64,000 nucleotides of DNA from Dermatophilaceae bacterium Soc4.6 (GCA_039889245.1 JAZGVH010000002.1:4588001-4652000), one strand, 5' to 3'. Positions 52,024 to 61,025 are shown, counted from the stretch's first letter. Notes: generated from the sequence alone by a model not told the origin. A program made the numbers and translations.

Positions 52024-55000
52024 TCAACGCTCTGGTCCGACGCGGACGTTTGCCAGCCGTGGGTCAGCTCGTCTTTCCCGTTCTGCGACGGAGCTCTTGG
52101 ATGTCGGGCGTGGTCGAGGGGAAGCGGAAGCTGTGGGGGAGGTGGGTGGTCCGAGGTCGAGGGGGAGCTCGGCGATCAGGCGGTAGCGCAGGTCCTGGGC
52201 GGGAAGGTGTCCTAGCGGGCTGGCGGCCACGAGTCGGTGGCAGATGACGGTGACGTCGTACCCGTCGCGGTCGGCGAGGGTCATGATGGCGGCCAGTGCG
52301 GGCCAGTCGCTTTGGGATGGCAGCCGGGGGTCGAGGTGGTGGGCGAGTCCGGCCCATCGGGTGGTCGGGTTGGGGTGGGTTGCCGCGGTGTGGGTGGCCA
52401 TCCGGTCGCGGATGTGTGGCGTCGCGGCGAGCTGCGCGTTAGCTGCGGACCGCGGGTCGCTGTTCCAGGCGTCGACGGCTGTCGCGAGCTGCCGGGTGGC
52501 CTGGTCGGGGGGGATCTGGTACCGGCTGGCGATGGTGGCCGCTGCGCTGCGCCAGGTGGCTGCTGGTCTGGCTGCGGCGACCTGTGTTGCGTGGGTGAGG
52601 GCGTCATGGCCGGTGAGGTGGTCGAGTCGTTCCTGGAGGAGCCGCTCGCCCAGGGGTTGCGCGGTGGCCAGGGCCTGGATGAGTGCGTCGGGTCCGTGGC
52701 GGGCCAGGAGGTCGGCTGGGTCGGTGCCGTCGGGGAGGGTGGGGGTGAGGGGGTCGAGGCCGTGGGGGGTCAGGAGCCAGAAGTCGCGTTCGGCGGCGAG
52801 GTGGCCAGCGTGGTCGGCGTCGGTGGCCACGATCGGGGCGCGTCCGAGGGTGTGGCCGAGGTGGGCGAGCTGCTGGGCTTGTTCTTCGGTCAGTGCGGTG
52901 CCCAAGGGGGCGAGTCCGAGGTAGGGGTGGGCGGTACCGGTGCTGGCGAGGGTGACGGCCCAGGCGTCGAGCGGTCCTTCGACAAGCACGGGGGTAGCGC
53001 CGTTCCCCGGGTGCCCCTGCTGCCCCTGCTGTCCCGGCTGCTGACTCGAAGGGGGCGGGTTGAGGAGGTCGGGGTGGAGTCCGAAGAGCTGGGCGCCCTT
53101 GTGGAACAGGGCGGTGTCGGCGGTGTTGAGGTATTTCGGTCCGGCCCGGTGACCGCCCGCGTGCTGGCTGTGGGCGTCACCGGTGCTGTCGGTGTTGGTG
53201 GTGGTGGTGGGGGTGTCTTCGGTGAGGTCGGGGTGGCGTCGGGCGACGAAGCCGAGGATGTGGGTGGGGTTGTGGGGGTGGGTGATGGGCATGGTGACGC
53301 GGTCGCGGAAGCGGTCGATGAGGCGGCCGGTGCGAGCGAGGGTGGCGACGCCGGTCTCGGTCATCTCGAGGTCGCTGACGCCGAGGCGCCGTAGGTGGGT
53401 GACCAGGGTGGTCCAACCGGGTGGGGCGTAGCCGGGCTGCAGGTAGTGGTGGAGATGGGGGTGCTGGGCGGGGTCTTGGCCCAGGCGGGCGGTGAGGTAC
53501 CGCTGGGCCCAGCTGCCGGGGTATTGCTGCTGGAAGAAGGCGTGGGTGAGCCGGTTGATCTCGAGCATCCGTTCCGCGGGCACGGGGGCGAAGTCGAGGT
53601 CCGCGGCGTGGGTGACCTGCCGCTCGATGAGCGTGTCGCTGGGCTGGAGGGGTCCCATCGTGGCGCGGGTGAGGGCGGCGAGCTGCAGGCGCAGCTCGGG
53701 GTCGTCCGGGGTGGGAGGGACCGCATCTGGTGAACCCGCGCCGCGCCGCTGGGCCGAAACCGGGGCAGTGGATTTCCAAGTGCCTGAGTAATCCAGTGAG
53801 CCGGGTTCGTTGCGCGGATCCGGTGGTCGTTCCTCGTCGAGGTCCTCGGCAGATGGGGGAGGGGTGGTCATCGTCGACAGGCGCCACACCATGGCTTGGC
53901 ACGGGTCGACGTCCTCCTCGACCAGGACGGCGACCTCGCCCAGCGCGGCGTCTACCTTGGGGGCTGTGGCCAGGACCTCTGGCAGCGTCCAGCCGCGTTG
54001 GAGGGCGTGGTCGGTCGCGGTGATCAGGGCGGGCCACCAGCTGCTGGCCTGGATGAGGTCCGCGCGCTCCGACCCGACGCGGTCGATCAGGGCAGTGAGC
54101 CACTGTGCCCCGTGGGGGGTGTCGGGGCGCAGGGTCTGGGGGTGGGTGAGGTGGTGTCGGACGTCGGTGGCGACGGCGGGGGTGAGGTGGCGGCTGAGGC
54201 GCCACCACAAGGCGGCGGCGGCGTGGTCGTCCGGGAGGGGACCCTCGGCGAGGGCGGTGGTCAGGAGGCGGTGGGCGGGCAGTCCCGCGCGGGAGACCGC
54301 AGCCAGGCGTTCAGCGAGGAGGGGGACGAAGGCATCCGCGGCGTGGTGGTCCCGACCCCCACCGGGGGTGGCCGCTGCGGTCGGGGCGAGGACGTGGCCA
54401 AGGAGCTCACCCCATTCCTGCAGGGCCGGGGCGCGGTCGCCGGTGACGGCCCGGTCGAGGTGATGCTGCCACCGGACGGCAGTCTTCTGCAGCTGCGGCG
54501 GCCCGGTGGGTCGCCCGTCCTCCGGGTCCACCTGCATCGCGGCCCGCCAGACAGCGACATCGCCAAGGACCGCGGGCGCGGGCCGGCTAGATCCCTGCCG
54601 AGCCCAGACAGGAAGGGCGACTGACGTCGCACTCAACGCTGTTCCTCCCGTGGAGGGTGGTTGCTCGGTGGCGGCCGAGCGGACCTGGGTGGCCAGGTCC
54701 GCGACCCGGGCGTGCCTGCCCTGCAGGTAGTCGCCCCAGACGGGATGGTCGGCCAGGGCTGCGGGGATAGCAGGAAGCCAGGGCAGGGGTCCGGTCCCGG
54801 CGTTCCGCATCGCGTCGTCGTCGAGGCGCCAGTCGAGGACAGCTGCGCGGTCCTCGGCCGTGTCGAGCTCGCGCCCGTGCACGGCGGTGGCCAGGACGGT
54901 GCTGGGGTCGGCTCCATGGGCGGCGATCAGGACGAGGTGGGCGTGCAGGGTGGGCCAGGCGGGTTCGTCGGTCAGCCCGGGCAACAGGGTGTCGGCGGTG

Positions 55001-58000
55001 CGGGTGAGGTGGGTGTCGGCGGCGGGACCAAGGAGTTGTTCGGCGGCGACATGCAGGGCGTCGGTGTAGCGGGCGGTGGCGTGCCCGAGCGCGGTGGCGG
55101 CGTCGGCCAGGTGCCGTGCGGTGGTGGTGGCGGACTGGGGGGAGTCATCGCGGGCGAGGATGCGGTGCAGCAGGTCGGTGGCGGTCGCGGGGGACAGGGT
55201 GTCGGGGTGGATCGCCGTGTGGGGGTCGCCGTCGCCGACGACCTGCAGGTAGACGTGATTCGTCAAGCGGCCGCGGGTGAGCATCGTGTACAGCTGCTGG
55301 CGTGACTCGGTCCCGGTCGCGAGGCCGTGGACGGTGTCGACCGAGACCCCCTGCGCGCCATGGACCGTGGTCGCGTACCCGAGCTCGACAAAGGCGAGGA
55401 CGTACTCGGCCGGCAGGTGGATGATGCGGCCGTGTCGGGCGTGCTGCACCAATAGGCCGACCCCTCTGGCATGCGAGTCCGTGCCTGGGTCGCTGTCGCC
55501 TCGTCCGGGGTCATGGTCGGCGTCTTGCGCGCCCTCATGGATCTCGAGGACGGTCCACCGGTCGCCGTTCTTGACCCAGTCGGAGCCGCTGACCCGCAGT
55601 CGTCGGTCGTTGGTGCGGGTGATGATCAGGTCACCCGCTGAGGCGTGATTCCCGTCGGCGAGGAGCACACTCCGCCCGCATGCTGCGAAAGGTGCTGGTG
55701 CTTCTTGGTGATTGGGTTCCTGGGGTCCTGGGGGGTGTTCGGTCTGTAGGCGGTGGGTGCGGGCGCGGTGGTTGAGCTGGGCGACGAGGTCGCGGGTGGG
55801 GGCCAGCATGATCGCGTCGAGGGCCTGGTCGCGGTCGGTCTGCCAGGCGGTGAACACGTCGTGGGTGAGGGTGGCGAGGTCGCCGACGTGGACCCGGCCG
55901 TGGTCGAGGTAGAACCCGAGCGCCTCCGGCAGCCCGTCGCGCAGAGCCAGGGTCGCGGCGCCTTCGGCGGGGTCGGCGAACCGCAGAAGCTCACTCAGGC
56001 GCAGCGCCCCGTACGTGGTGTCGAGGTCGCGCAGGACCCCGCCGGCGCCGATCGCGGCGAGCTGCTGGTCATCACCGATGAGCCGGACGCTGGCCCCACG
56101 CGCGAGGGCGAACTCGATGGCGGTGTCCAGGGAGATTGTGTCGGCCATCCCGGCCTCGTCGATCACGACGAGGGTGTGGGGTCCGATGTCGTGGGCCCAG
56201 GGGGGGAGGTCGCCCAGGTGGGGGTGCTCGATGGTCCACGTGAGCTTGGCGAGGGTGTCCGTGCGTAGCGACGAGCCCGCCGAGCCCGCTGAGCCAAGGT
56301 GGTCGTGACTGTGGTCGTAGTCGTAGTCGTGGTCGTGGTCGGTGGGGTGGATTTGCTCGCGGAGGGCGGCTGCGGCGGCGGCCGAGGGGGCGAGGCCGAC
56401 GAGGGTGCCGCCGCCGTTCTCCCAGGCGGAGGCGAGGGCGCGCATGGCGGTGGTCTTGCCCGTTCCGGCGGGCGCGATCGCGAGCTGGAGCCGGTGTCCG
56501 GAGGTCGCCATGGACCGGACCAGAGCGGCCTGTCCGGCGTTGAGGGGGACCCCGTTCGCGGTCATCTCCAGCAGGGCGAGGTCGACCGCCTCGTCCGGGA
56601 CGGCGTGCCCGTCGAGGCGGGTACCGGCGGCGACGATCCGCTGTTCCGCGGCCAGCACCCGCGCGGAGGTGTAGAGGTCGGCGCCGTGGACGGTGTAGAC
56701 GCTGGACCCGTCCTGGCGGCGCAGCAGTGGGGGTTCGGTGATGCCGTCACCGTCCGGAGACAGCCGTACGGACCGGTGCTCGAGGACCTCAGCGACGAGC
56801 TGGTCGACGACGTGTTCAGGGGCCCCGGGACCGCCCGCTGTCGGGGTCGGCAGGTGCGTCTGTGGGTGTGATCGGAGCTGCCGGAGGGCTTCGGCGCGGA
56901 CGTGCCAGACCTGCCAGGTGCTGCGTCGTGCCTCGAGCGTGGCCAGGATCGTCGCGGCCGTCTCCTGCATCCAGGTGGCGTGCGTACTGGTGACCAGTGA
57001 CCCAGGGCCTTGCCCCTGTGCGGCGCTATTCGTGACCATTGTGTGGAGGGCGGTGCGGACCATGGCGGTGACGGCGTGGTCTGCGCCGAGGACGTCGGCG
57101 GCTTGGGTGCGCCAGGCGTGGCGTTGCTCGGCCAGGGTTCGGGGGGCCTTCTTGGCGTCGCGGGTCTCGAGGGTTGCTTGCTGGGCCAGCTGGATCGACT
57201 CGACCGGTGTGGGGGGCCGACCGTGGGTCGCCTGGAACGCCTTGGTCAGCTGGCTGCGGCGGGTCTCGATACTCGCCCGGCGTTGCGACCAGCGCTCGTT
57301 CAGGCGCGGGTCAACCCCGACGATCTCCCGGACAGCACGCTTCCCCGTCAACGAGTCACCGGCTGTGCCAGCGGTGACGGGGGCCGATCCCGGTCCCGAT
57401 ACTCGCTCCTCGAAACGCAGCCCGAGGTCGGCGGTGAGGTGCCGTTCGAGGGCGGTGTTGTAGGTCTCGGACGCGGCGACGTTGGCCTTGAACAGGACCC
57501 GGCCGTCGATGCTCAACCACTTCCCGTCGAGGGTTTGGACCTTGTTGGCGACGGCGACGTGGGTGTGCAGGTCGGGGTCGCCGGCGCGGGAGTCGCGGTG
57601 GGTGAACGCGGTCGCGACGAGCCCGTGGACGTTCACCTGCCGCACCCCGTGGGTGCCGGTCCGGGTGAACAGGGCGTGCTGCTCGAGGAAGGTCAGCGCG
57701 TCACGGACGGCGGCCTGGTGGGCGCGTTCGATCCGGGCGGCGGTGGCCGGGTCCGCGACCGCCCACAAGGTGCTGACGGACTTGACGGGGGAGAAGGTCA
57801 GGTCGTACCCGGCCACCGCCGTGGTCCGCGGACGGGAGTGCTTCGCGATCGTCGCGGCGATCTCGCGGGCATCCTCGGGGTCGCGGCCGTGCTCGGCGCG
57901 GAAGAACTCGACCGCGACCTGGGTCCGGATCCGGGCCCGGACCTCGGCCGGAACCGACCCCTGGTCAACCGGATTCCCCTCACCGCCTTGGGTGGTGAGG

Positions 58001-58386
58001 GTGGCGATGCGTTGGGCGACCTCGAGTCGGAACGTGGTGACGTCGGGGGAGTAGACCTTGAACGGTAGCCCGAGCCGGGTCACTGCCTGGTAGTTGTGGT
58101 CGCTCAGGTCGGGCCCCTGCAGCAGGTCCCGGCGCTGGGTCGCGAGGGGGTGGTGACCGGAGCCGAATAGGGCCTGCATCTGATCGGCGGTGACCGGGTC
58201 CCCGGCGCTCAGACCGTCGATGCCGGTCATGCCGGAGCCGACCCACTGCCCGGGGGTCTCGCCCGTGGCGGTGTAGTAGCTGGCCAGGCCGGTGTGGCCC
58301 TTGTCGGTCGCGTCCTGGGCCGCGACCTGCCGGGTCAGGTAGTCGTACCCGCTCCCCGCGGTCAGCTTGTGCATGGACATCGTCAC
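52024..58386 (-). CDS. MobF relaxase - RecD-like helicase - TOPRIM primase fusion
   Basis: 2,120 residues. N-terminal TrwC-type relaxase (about 1-390): the catalytic tyrosines are in GSGYDYLTRQV and the histidine motif is DLHTHVAVANK near 275. A RecD/UvrD-like helicase follows (about 600-1060): Walker A APAGTGKTTAM near 640, VVIDEAGM near 742, GDDQQLAAIG near 772, YATTVHGAQGVSVD near 1015. A long linker leads to a DnaG-type catalytic core (about 1605-1900), with RYLTARLG, GFVARRHPD, GPKYLNTADTALFHK, TOPRIM acids in LVEGPLDAW near 1800 and ATDADHAG near 1855. It nicks at oriT, unwinds and may prime the strand. Start GTG 58386; ATG 58380 possible. Confidence 0.92.
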   Translation of the reverse strand: MTMSMHKLTAGSGYDYLTRQVAAQDATDKGHTGLASYYTATGETPGQWVGSGMTGIDGLSAGDPVTADQMQALFGSGHHPLATQRRDLLQGPDLSDHNYQAVTRLGLPFKVYSPDVTTFRLEVAQRIATLTTQGGEGNPVDQGSVPAEVRARIRTQVAVEFFRAEHGRDPEDAREIAATIAKHSRPRTTAVAGYDLTFSPVKSVSTLWAVADPATAARIERAHQAAVRDALTFLEQHALFTRTGTHGVRQVNVHGLVATAFTHRDSRAGDPDLHTHVAVANKVQTLDGKWLSIDGRVLFKANVAASETYNTALERHLTADLGLRFEERVSGPGSAPVTAGTAGDSLTGKRAVREIVGVDPRLNERWSQRRASIETRRSQLTKAFQATHGRPPTPVESIQLAQQATLETRDAKKAPRTLAEQRHAWRTQAADVLGADHAVTAMVRTALHTMVTNSAAQGQGPGSLVTSTHATWMQETAATILATLEARRSTWQVWHVRAEALRQLRSHPQTHLPTPTAGGPGAPEHVVDQLVAEVLEHRSVRLSPDGDGITEPPLLRRQDGSSVYTVHGADLYTSARVLAAEQRIVAAGTRLDGHAVPDEAVDLALLEMTANGVPLNAGQAALVRSMATSGHRLQLAIAPAGTGKTTAMRALASAWENGGGTLVGLAPSAAAAAALREQIHPTDHDHDYDYDHSHDHLGSAGSAGSSLRTDTLAKLTWTIEHPHLGDLPPWAHDIGPHTLVVIDEAGMADTISLDTAIEFALARGASVRLIGDDQQLAAIGAGGVLRDLDTTYGALRLSELLRFADPAEGAATLALRDGLPEALGFYLDHGRVHVGDLATLTHDVFTAWQTDRDQALDAIMLAPTRDLVAQLNHRARTHRLQTEHPPGPQEPNHQEAPAPFAACGRSVLLADGNHASAGDLIITRTNDRRLRVSGSDWVKNGDRWTVLEIHEGAQDADHDPGRGDSDPGTDSHARGVGLLVQHARHGRIIHLPAEYVLAFVELGYATTVHGAQGVSVDTVHGLATGTESRQQLYTMLTRGRLTNHVYLQVVGDGDPHTAIHPDTLSPATATDLLHRILARDDSPQSATTTARHLADAATALGHATARYTDALHVAAEQLLGPAADTHLTRTADTLLPGLTDEPAWPTLHAHLVLIAAHGADPSTVLATAVHGRELDTAEDRAAVLDWRLDDDAMRNAGTGPLPWLPAIPAALADHPVWGDYLQGRHARVADLATQVRSAATEQPPSTGGTALSATSVALPVWARQGSSRPAPAVLGDVAVWRAAMQVDPEDGRPTGPPQLQKTAVRWQHHLDRAVTGDRAPALQEWGELLGHVLAPTAAATPGGGRDHHAADAFVPLLAERLAAVSRAGLPAHRLLTTALAEGPLPDDHAAAALWWRLSRHLTPAVATDVRHHLTHPQTLRPDTPHGAQWLTALIDRVGSERADLIQASSWWPALITATDHALQRGWTLPEVLATAPKVDAALGEVAVLVEEDVDPCQAMVWRLSTMTTPPPSAEDLDEERPPDPRNEPGSLDYSGTWKSTAPVSAQRRGAGSPDAVPPTPDDPELRLQLAALTRATMGPLQPSDTLIERQVTHAADLDFAPVPAERMLEINRLTHAFFQQQYPGSWAQRYLTARLGQDPAQHPHLHHYLQPGYAPPGWTTLVTHLRRLGVSDLEMTETGVATLARTGRLIDRFRDRVTMPITHPHNPTHILGFVARRHPDLTEDTPTTTTNTDSTGDAHSQHAGGHRAGPKYLNTADTALFHKGAQLFGLHPDLLNPPPSSQQPGQQGQQGHPGNGATPVLVEGPLDAWAVTLASTGTAHPYLGLAPLGTALTEEQAQQLAHLGHTLGRAPIVATDADHAGHLAAERDFWLLTPHGLDPLTPTLPDGTDPADLLARHGPDALIQALATAQPLGERLLQERLDHLTGHDALTHATQVAAARPAATWRSAAATIASRYQIPPDQATRQLATAVDAWNSDPRSAANAQLAATPHIRDRMATHTAATHPNPTTRWAGLAHHLDPRLPSQSDWPALAAIMTLADRDGYDVTVICHRLVAASPLGHLPAQDLRYRLIAELPLDLGPPTSPTASASPRPRPTSKSSVAERERRADPRLANVRVGPER
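56290..56345 (-). repeat. His/Asp-coding microsatellite inside the relaxase-helicase gene
   Basis: Short GTCGTA/GTGGTC-type repeats encode TDHDHDYDYDHSHDH within the helicase domain, between two conserved motifs. This looks like a surface loop expanded by slippage. Confidence 0.8.
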
Positions 58387-58666
58387 ACCCCCAAATGCCT
58401 CCGACCTGCCGTCGGGAGGACACGGGTTCGGCAGCGATTGGCGGCGGTCTCACCGGGAGTGCATGAGGTGTGTGGGCCATGGGTTTCGGCATTTCAGGGG
58501 GGTACGACGCGATCGGACGGGCGTCGGCGTCGGGGTAGGGGTCGGCGTCGAGCTCAGGGGGCGGTGGCTGGGCAGGGTCAAGGTGTCCACTGGGGCGGGT
58601 GCTGGTGGCATCTGTGGGTGTGAGGGATCCGACGAGTGACGAACAGCGACAGGAGCGGTGACGTCG
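58387..58666. other. Divergent intergenic region, candidate oriT and relaxase promoter
   Basis: About 280 bp between the divergent relaxase gene and its neighbour. It has an inverted repeat at 58398-58419 and a run of GGCGTC/GGGGTC-like hexamers near 58522-58552. MobF oriT sites usually lie next to the relaxase gene, so oriT is likely here, but I cannot point to the nick. Confidence 0.4.
58398..58419 (-). promoter_or_regulatory. Inverted repeat covering the relaxase ribosome site
   Basis: CCTCCGAC CTGCC GTCGGGAGG pairs as an 8-bp stem with one bulged base. On the minus strand the GGAGG before the relaxase start falls in one arm, so folding would hide it. It could also be part of oriT. Confidence 0.45.
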
Positions 58667-59062
58667 ATGGGTGAGCTGCAGGCGGGTTCGGGAGACAAGC
58701 CGGCGGATACGCAGGGCGTCCGGCAGTCGGCGCGTCGGGTGGCGCTGGACGCGCAGGACAAGGTGAAGAAGCGCCGCCTCGAGCGGGACAAACGGTTGAG
58801 CGCGTGGGGGATCGAGGTGGCCGTCGCGTTGGGTGAGCGAGACGCGGCCGTCGCCCGGTGTGAGCGCAGGGCCGGCGCCGCCTTACGGGCCATGACCGAC
58901 GACGAGGGTCTCGAGCTCGCGCAAGCCATCCTGTGGTGCGGCGAGGGCCTCACCCGGCGGGACGCGAGCCGGCTGCGGGCCGCCCACACGGACACCGCAA
59001 GCGGGGCCGCCGCGGCACGTGAGGCCCGGTCGCCTTCGGTCGACACCGGAAGTCCCGACTGA
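58667..59062 (+). CDS. Relaxase-neighbour protein, probable relaxosome accessory
   Basis: 131 residues from ATG 58667 (AGGAG 11 bases upstream; an in-frame GTG at 58658 is nearer). Highly charged and helical, with a basic N-terminal half (SARRVALDAQDKVKKRRLERDKRLSAWGIEVAVALGERDAAV) that could bind DNA. Divergently paired with the relaxase gene, the usual place for relaxosome accessory proteins. No named family. Confidence 0.65.
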   Translation: MGELQAGSGDKPADTQGVRQSARRVALDAQDKVKKRRLERDKRLSAWGIEVAVALGERDAAVARCERRAGAALRAMTDDEGLELAQAILWCGEGLTRRDASRLRAAHTDTASGAAAAREARSPSVDTGSPD

Positions 59063-59237
59063 GCAGGGGACGGCAGCGCGACGCGATCGTGGCTGCCGGG
59101 TCCCTGTCGGTGGACTCGGCCGGGTCCCCGCGAGCAGGTGGCCCCCGGGGACTCCAAGGCGAATGTCGGGCCGTCGAGGATCGGGTCGGTGTCGTCGGTG
59201 GGGTTGACACTGGTGGCCATCGGCGATGGCGGTGCCA

Positions 59238-59273
59238 TCGAAGCAGTCGAAGCAGTCGAAGCAGTCGAAGCCC
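59238..59273 (+). repeat. 9-bp tandem repeat, three full units and one partial
   Basis: TCGAAGCAG is repeated three times from 59238 and then as TCGAAGCCC. It lies in the gap before the membrane-protein gene. If translated in the upstream extension it would give a VEA repeat, but no ribosome site supports that. Iteron-like binding sites are possible. Confidence 0.7.
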
Positions 59274-59320
59274 AGTCGACTGTGCCGGTTCCGCAGGTAC
59301 CCGTGGTGAGGGAGGCAGAG

Positions 59321-60199
59321 ATGGCGACGGTGAGCAGGATGACGACAGTGGTGAGGAAGACGGCCGCGTACGGCCCAGCCGTCGTGGGCAGCACCATGCT
59401 CGTGCTCGTGTTCGGTGGGGTGCTGCCCGCAGCCCTGGCAGGTGGGGTCCTGGTCGGTGGCTTGGGCGTGGCGGCAGTGCTGCTGGCGGGCGGTGGGGAG
59501 TCCATCGCGGTCCGTCTGCTCTGGCGGGCCAGGACTCCCACCGCGGTGGAGCTGGCGACGCTCGCGCCGGCACTGGCGATGCTGCCTGGGCGGGGTGGTC
59601 GTGCCGGACCGTGGCGCCTACTCGTCAGCGCCGGAGGTACACCGGCGGTCCACGGGGTGGGTCGAGGAACGCTGGTGGTGTCCGCGGGGCTACCAGCGGC
59701 CCTGCGGGAACGACGACTTCGCCGTGATGACGGGGTCGCCCTGCTCGGGCGGGGTGCACGGGTCGTCCTCAGTGGCGCGGTGCGCAGCGACCCGGCGATT
59801 GCCCTCTGGACCTTGCCGGCTCAGCTCATCTGCGGGGCGGGCACCGGGATCGGCAGAGTCGTCGCGCGGATGCCGCTGGTGAGGACGATCTGGGCGGGTC
59901 GTGCCGTCGTCGCGACAATCGCCGCGGTCCAAGCGGCCGCGTCAGCCCAATGGATCGTGGCGGGCGTCCTCGCCGGGGTCACCGCCGTGTCCTACCTCGG
60001 CCCGACGTGGGCCCGCGCCTGGGCCCGCGAGGTCCGCAATATCGGGGACGCACCACCACCCCAGGCCGGCTTCAGTGCAGGGCAGCTCGCGCCTTTCAAC
60101 GACGATCGACGTCCGCCTGGCGCGACGGCAACGGTGGCAGGCTCACGTGGCCCGCTGCGCCCCGACCCGGGTGTCGAGGGAGGTCGAACGCGCGGCTGA
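59321..60199 (+). CDS. Membrane protein resembling an M48 scaffold without HExxH
   Basis: 292 residues from ATG 59321 with GGGAGG upstream. Hydrophobic spans at about 20-60 (STMLVLVFGGVLPAALAGGVLVGGLGVAAVLLAGG) and about 190-245 (AVVATIAAVQAAASAQWIVAGVLAGVTAVSYLG). Between them, VHGVGRGTLVVSAGLPAALRERRLRRDDGVALLGRGARVVLSGAVRSDPAI resembles the active region of M48 peptidases, but the zinc motif position reads LGRGAR in place of HExxH. So if related, it is catalytically dead. It is in the same direction as the relaxosome accessory gene and may be co-transcribed. Function unknown. Confidence 0.65.
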   Translation: MATVSRMTTVVRKTAAYGPAVVGSTMLVLVFGGVLPAALAGGVLVGGLGVAAVLLAGGGESIAVRLLWRARTPTAVELATLAPALAMLPGRGGRAGPWRLLVSAGGTPAVHGVGRGTLVVSAGLPAALRERRLRRDDGVALLGRGARVVLSGAVRSDPAIALWTLPAQLICGAGTGIGRVVARMPLVRTIWAGRAVVATIAAVQAAASAQWIVAGVLAGVTAVSYLGPTWARAWAREVRNIGDAPPPQAGFSAGQLAPFNDDRRPPGATATVAGSRGPLRPDPGVEGGRTRG

Positions 60200-60229
60200 G
60201 TACGTTACGCGAGCAGCGACCCGGTTCTC

Positions 60230-60433
60230 TCACTTGCCGATCCACGCACGGACGGTCATGCGGGTGACTCCCGCGAGGCGGGCCACTTCTGCCTCGGGGA
60301 CGCCCGCGGTGACGGCGTCGACGACGGCCTGACGCAGCTGCTGACGGGCGCGGTCACGGGTGGCGTCCGCGCGTTCGCTGGCCCGGCGTGCCTTCGCCAA
60401 CGCGGTCAGCTGGGCCGCCGGGGCGTCGCGCAC
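60230..60433 (-). CDS. Small HTH protein
   Basis: 67 residues from GTG 60433, chosen because AGGAG lies seven bases upstream. The C-terminal half, VVDAVTAGVPEAEVARLAGVTRMTVRAWIGK, is a helix-turn-helix of the kind seen in transposon and plasmid regulators. The N-terminal half is a charged helix. An inverted repeat (60446-60468) lies immediately upstream and is the likely operator. Probably an autoregulated repressor of the element. Confidence 0.7.
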   Translation of the reverse strand: MRDAPAAQLTALAKARRASERADATRDRARQQLRQAVVDAVTAGVPEAEVARLAGVTRMTVRAWIGK

Positions 60434-60445
60434 TCGAGACTCCTG

Positions 60446-60468
60446 ACAGTCGTGGTGTCTATGACTGT
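60446..60468 (-). promoter_or_regulatory. Inverted repeat upstream of the small HTH gene
   Basis: ACAGTC and GACTGT, separated by 11 bp, lie 13 bp before the GTG start. Their spacing of about two helical turns between centres suits a dimeric repressor. Confidence 0.45.
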
Positions 60469-60596
60469 ACAGAGGGGCGGGGGGGTGGCACCTGGGGCCC
60501 GGGACCGAGGGGGGACGAGTGGGTCGTCTGAGTGGGTCTGCTGGGTGGGTCGGCACCTCCTGGAGCCTGTCCCGCCGACCACGTAGGTGGGTGGCG

Positions 60597-61025
60597 TCAG
60601 GTCAGGCGCTGGTGGGGGAGCCGCCCGGCGGCGCGCTCGAGGTCGACGATCCTCCCCAGGGGGTAGGTCGGCCGGCCGTAGGCCGCTCCAGGGCAACCTG
60701 GTCGTGGCCCTGGCGGCGTCGATCAGGATCTCCGCGGGTCCGACGGTGTCGTCGAGCTCGTCTACGCTCAGGTCGGTCTCGTGGAGGTCGACACGGATCT
60801 CGGCCGGGACGCCGGGGAAGAGCTCGGCTGCGGTGGCCAGCAGGGTCGCCTGCAGGGCCCGCCCGTAGTCGCCGGGTCGATGTCGTAGCGCAGGTCGTCG
60901 GTTCGTGCCTCCAGGTCCAGGAGCCGGTCGTACTCCCGCTCGTGCCGAGGAGAGCGGGGGACGACCATGACGTCGCCGGGGCGCGCGTACTCGGAGGCCG
61001 GCTCCTCGTACGGTGGGGCGTCCAC
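60597..61025 (-). pseudogene. Conserved hypothetical gene with two frameshifts
   Basis: Start GTG 61025 (DAPPYEEPASEYARPGDVMVVP). After DDLRYDIDP near 60870 a one-base shift leads to GDYGRALQATLLATAAELFPGVPAEIRVDLHETDLSVDELDDTVGPAEILIDAARA. A second shift near 60690 gives YGRPTYPLGRIVDLERAAGRLPHQRLT and a stop at 60597. Corrected, this is an acidic protein of about 140 residues. It follows the two preceding minus-strand genes and seems to be the third member of their operon. Function unknown; the shifts may be sequencing errors. Confidence 0.6.

Noticed and set aside
52237-53394. Long plus-strand frames across the relaxase gene
   Set aside because: Gly/Val-rich shadows of the 2,120-residue relaxase frame; no start signals.
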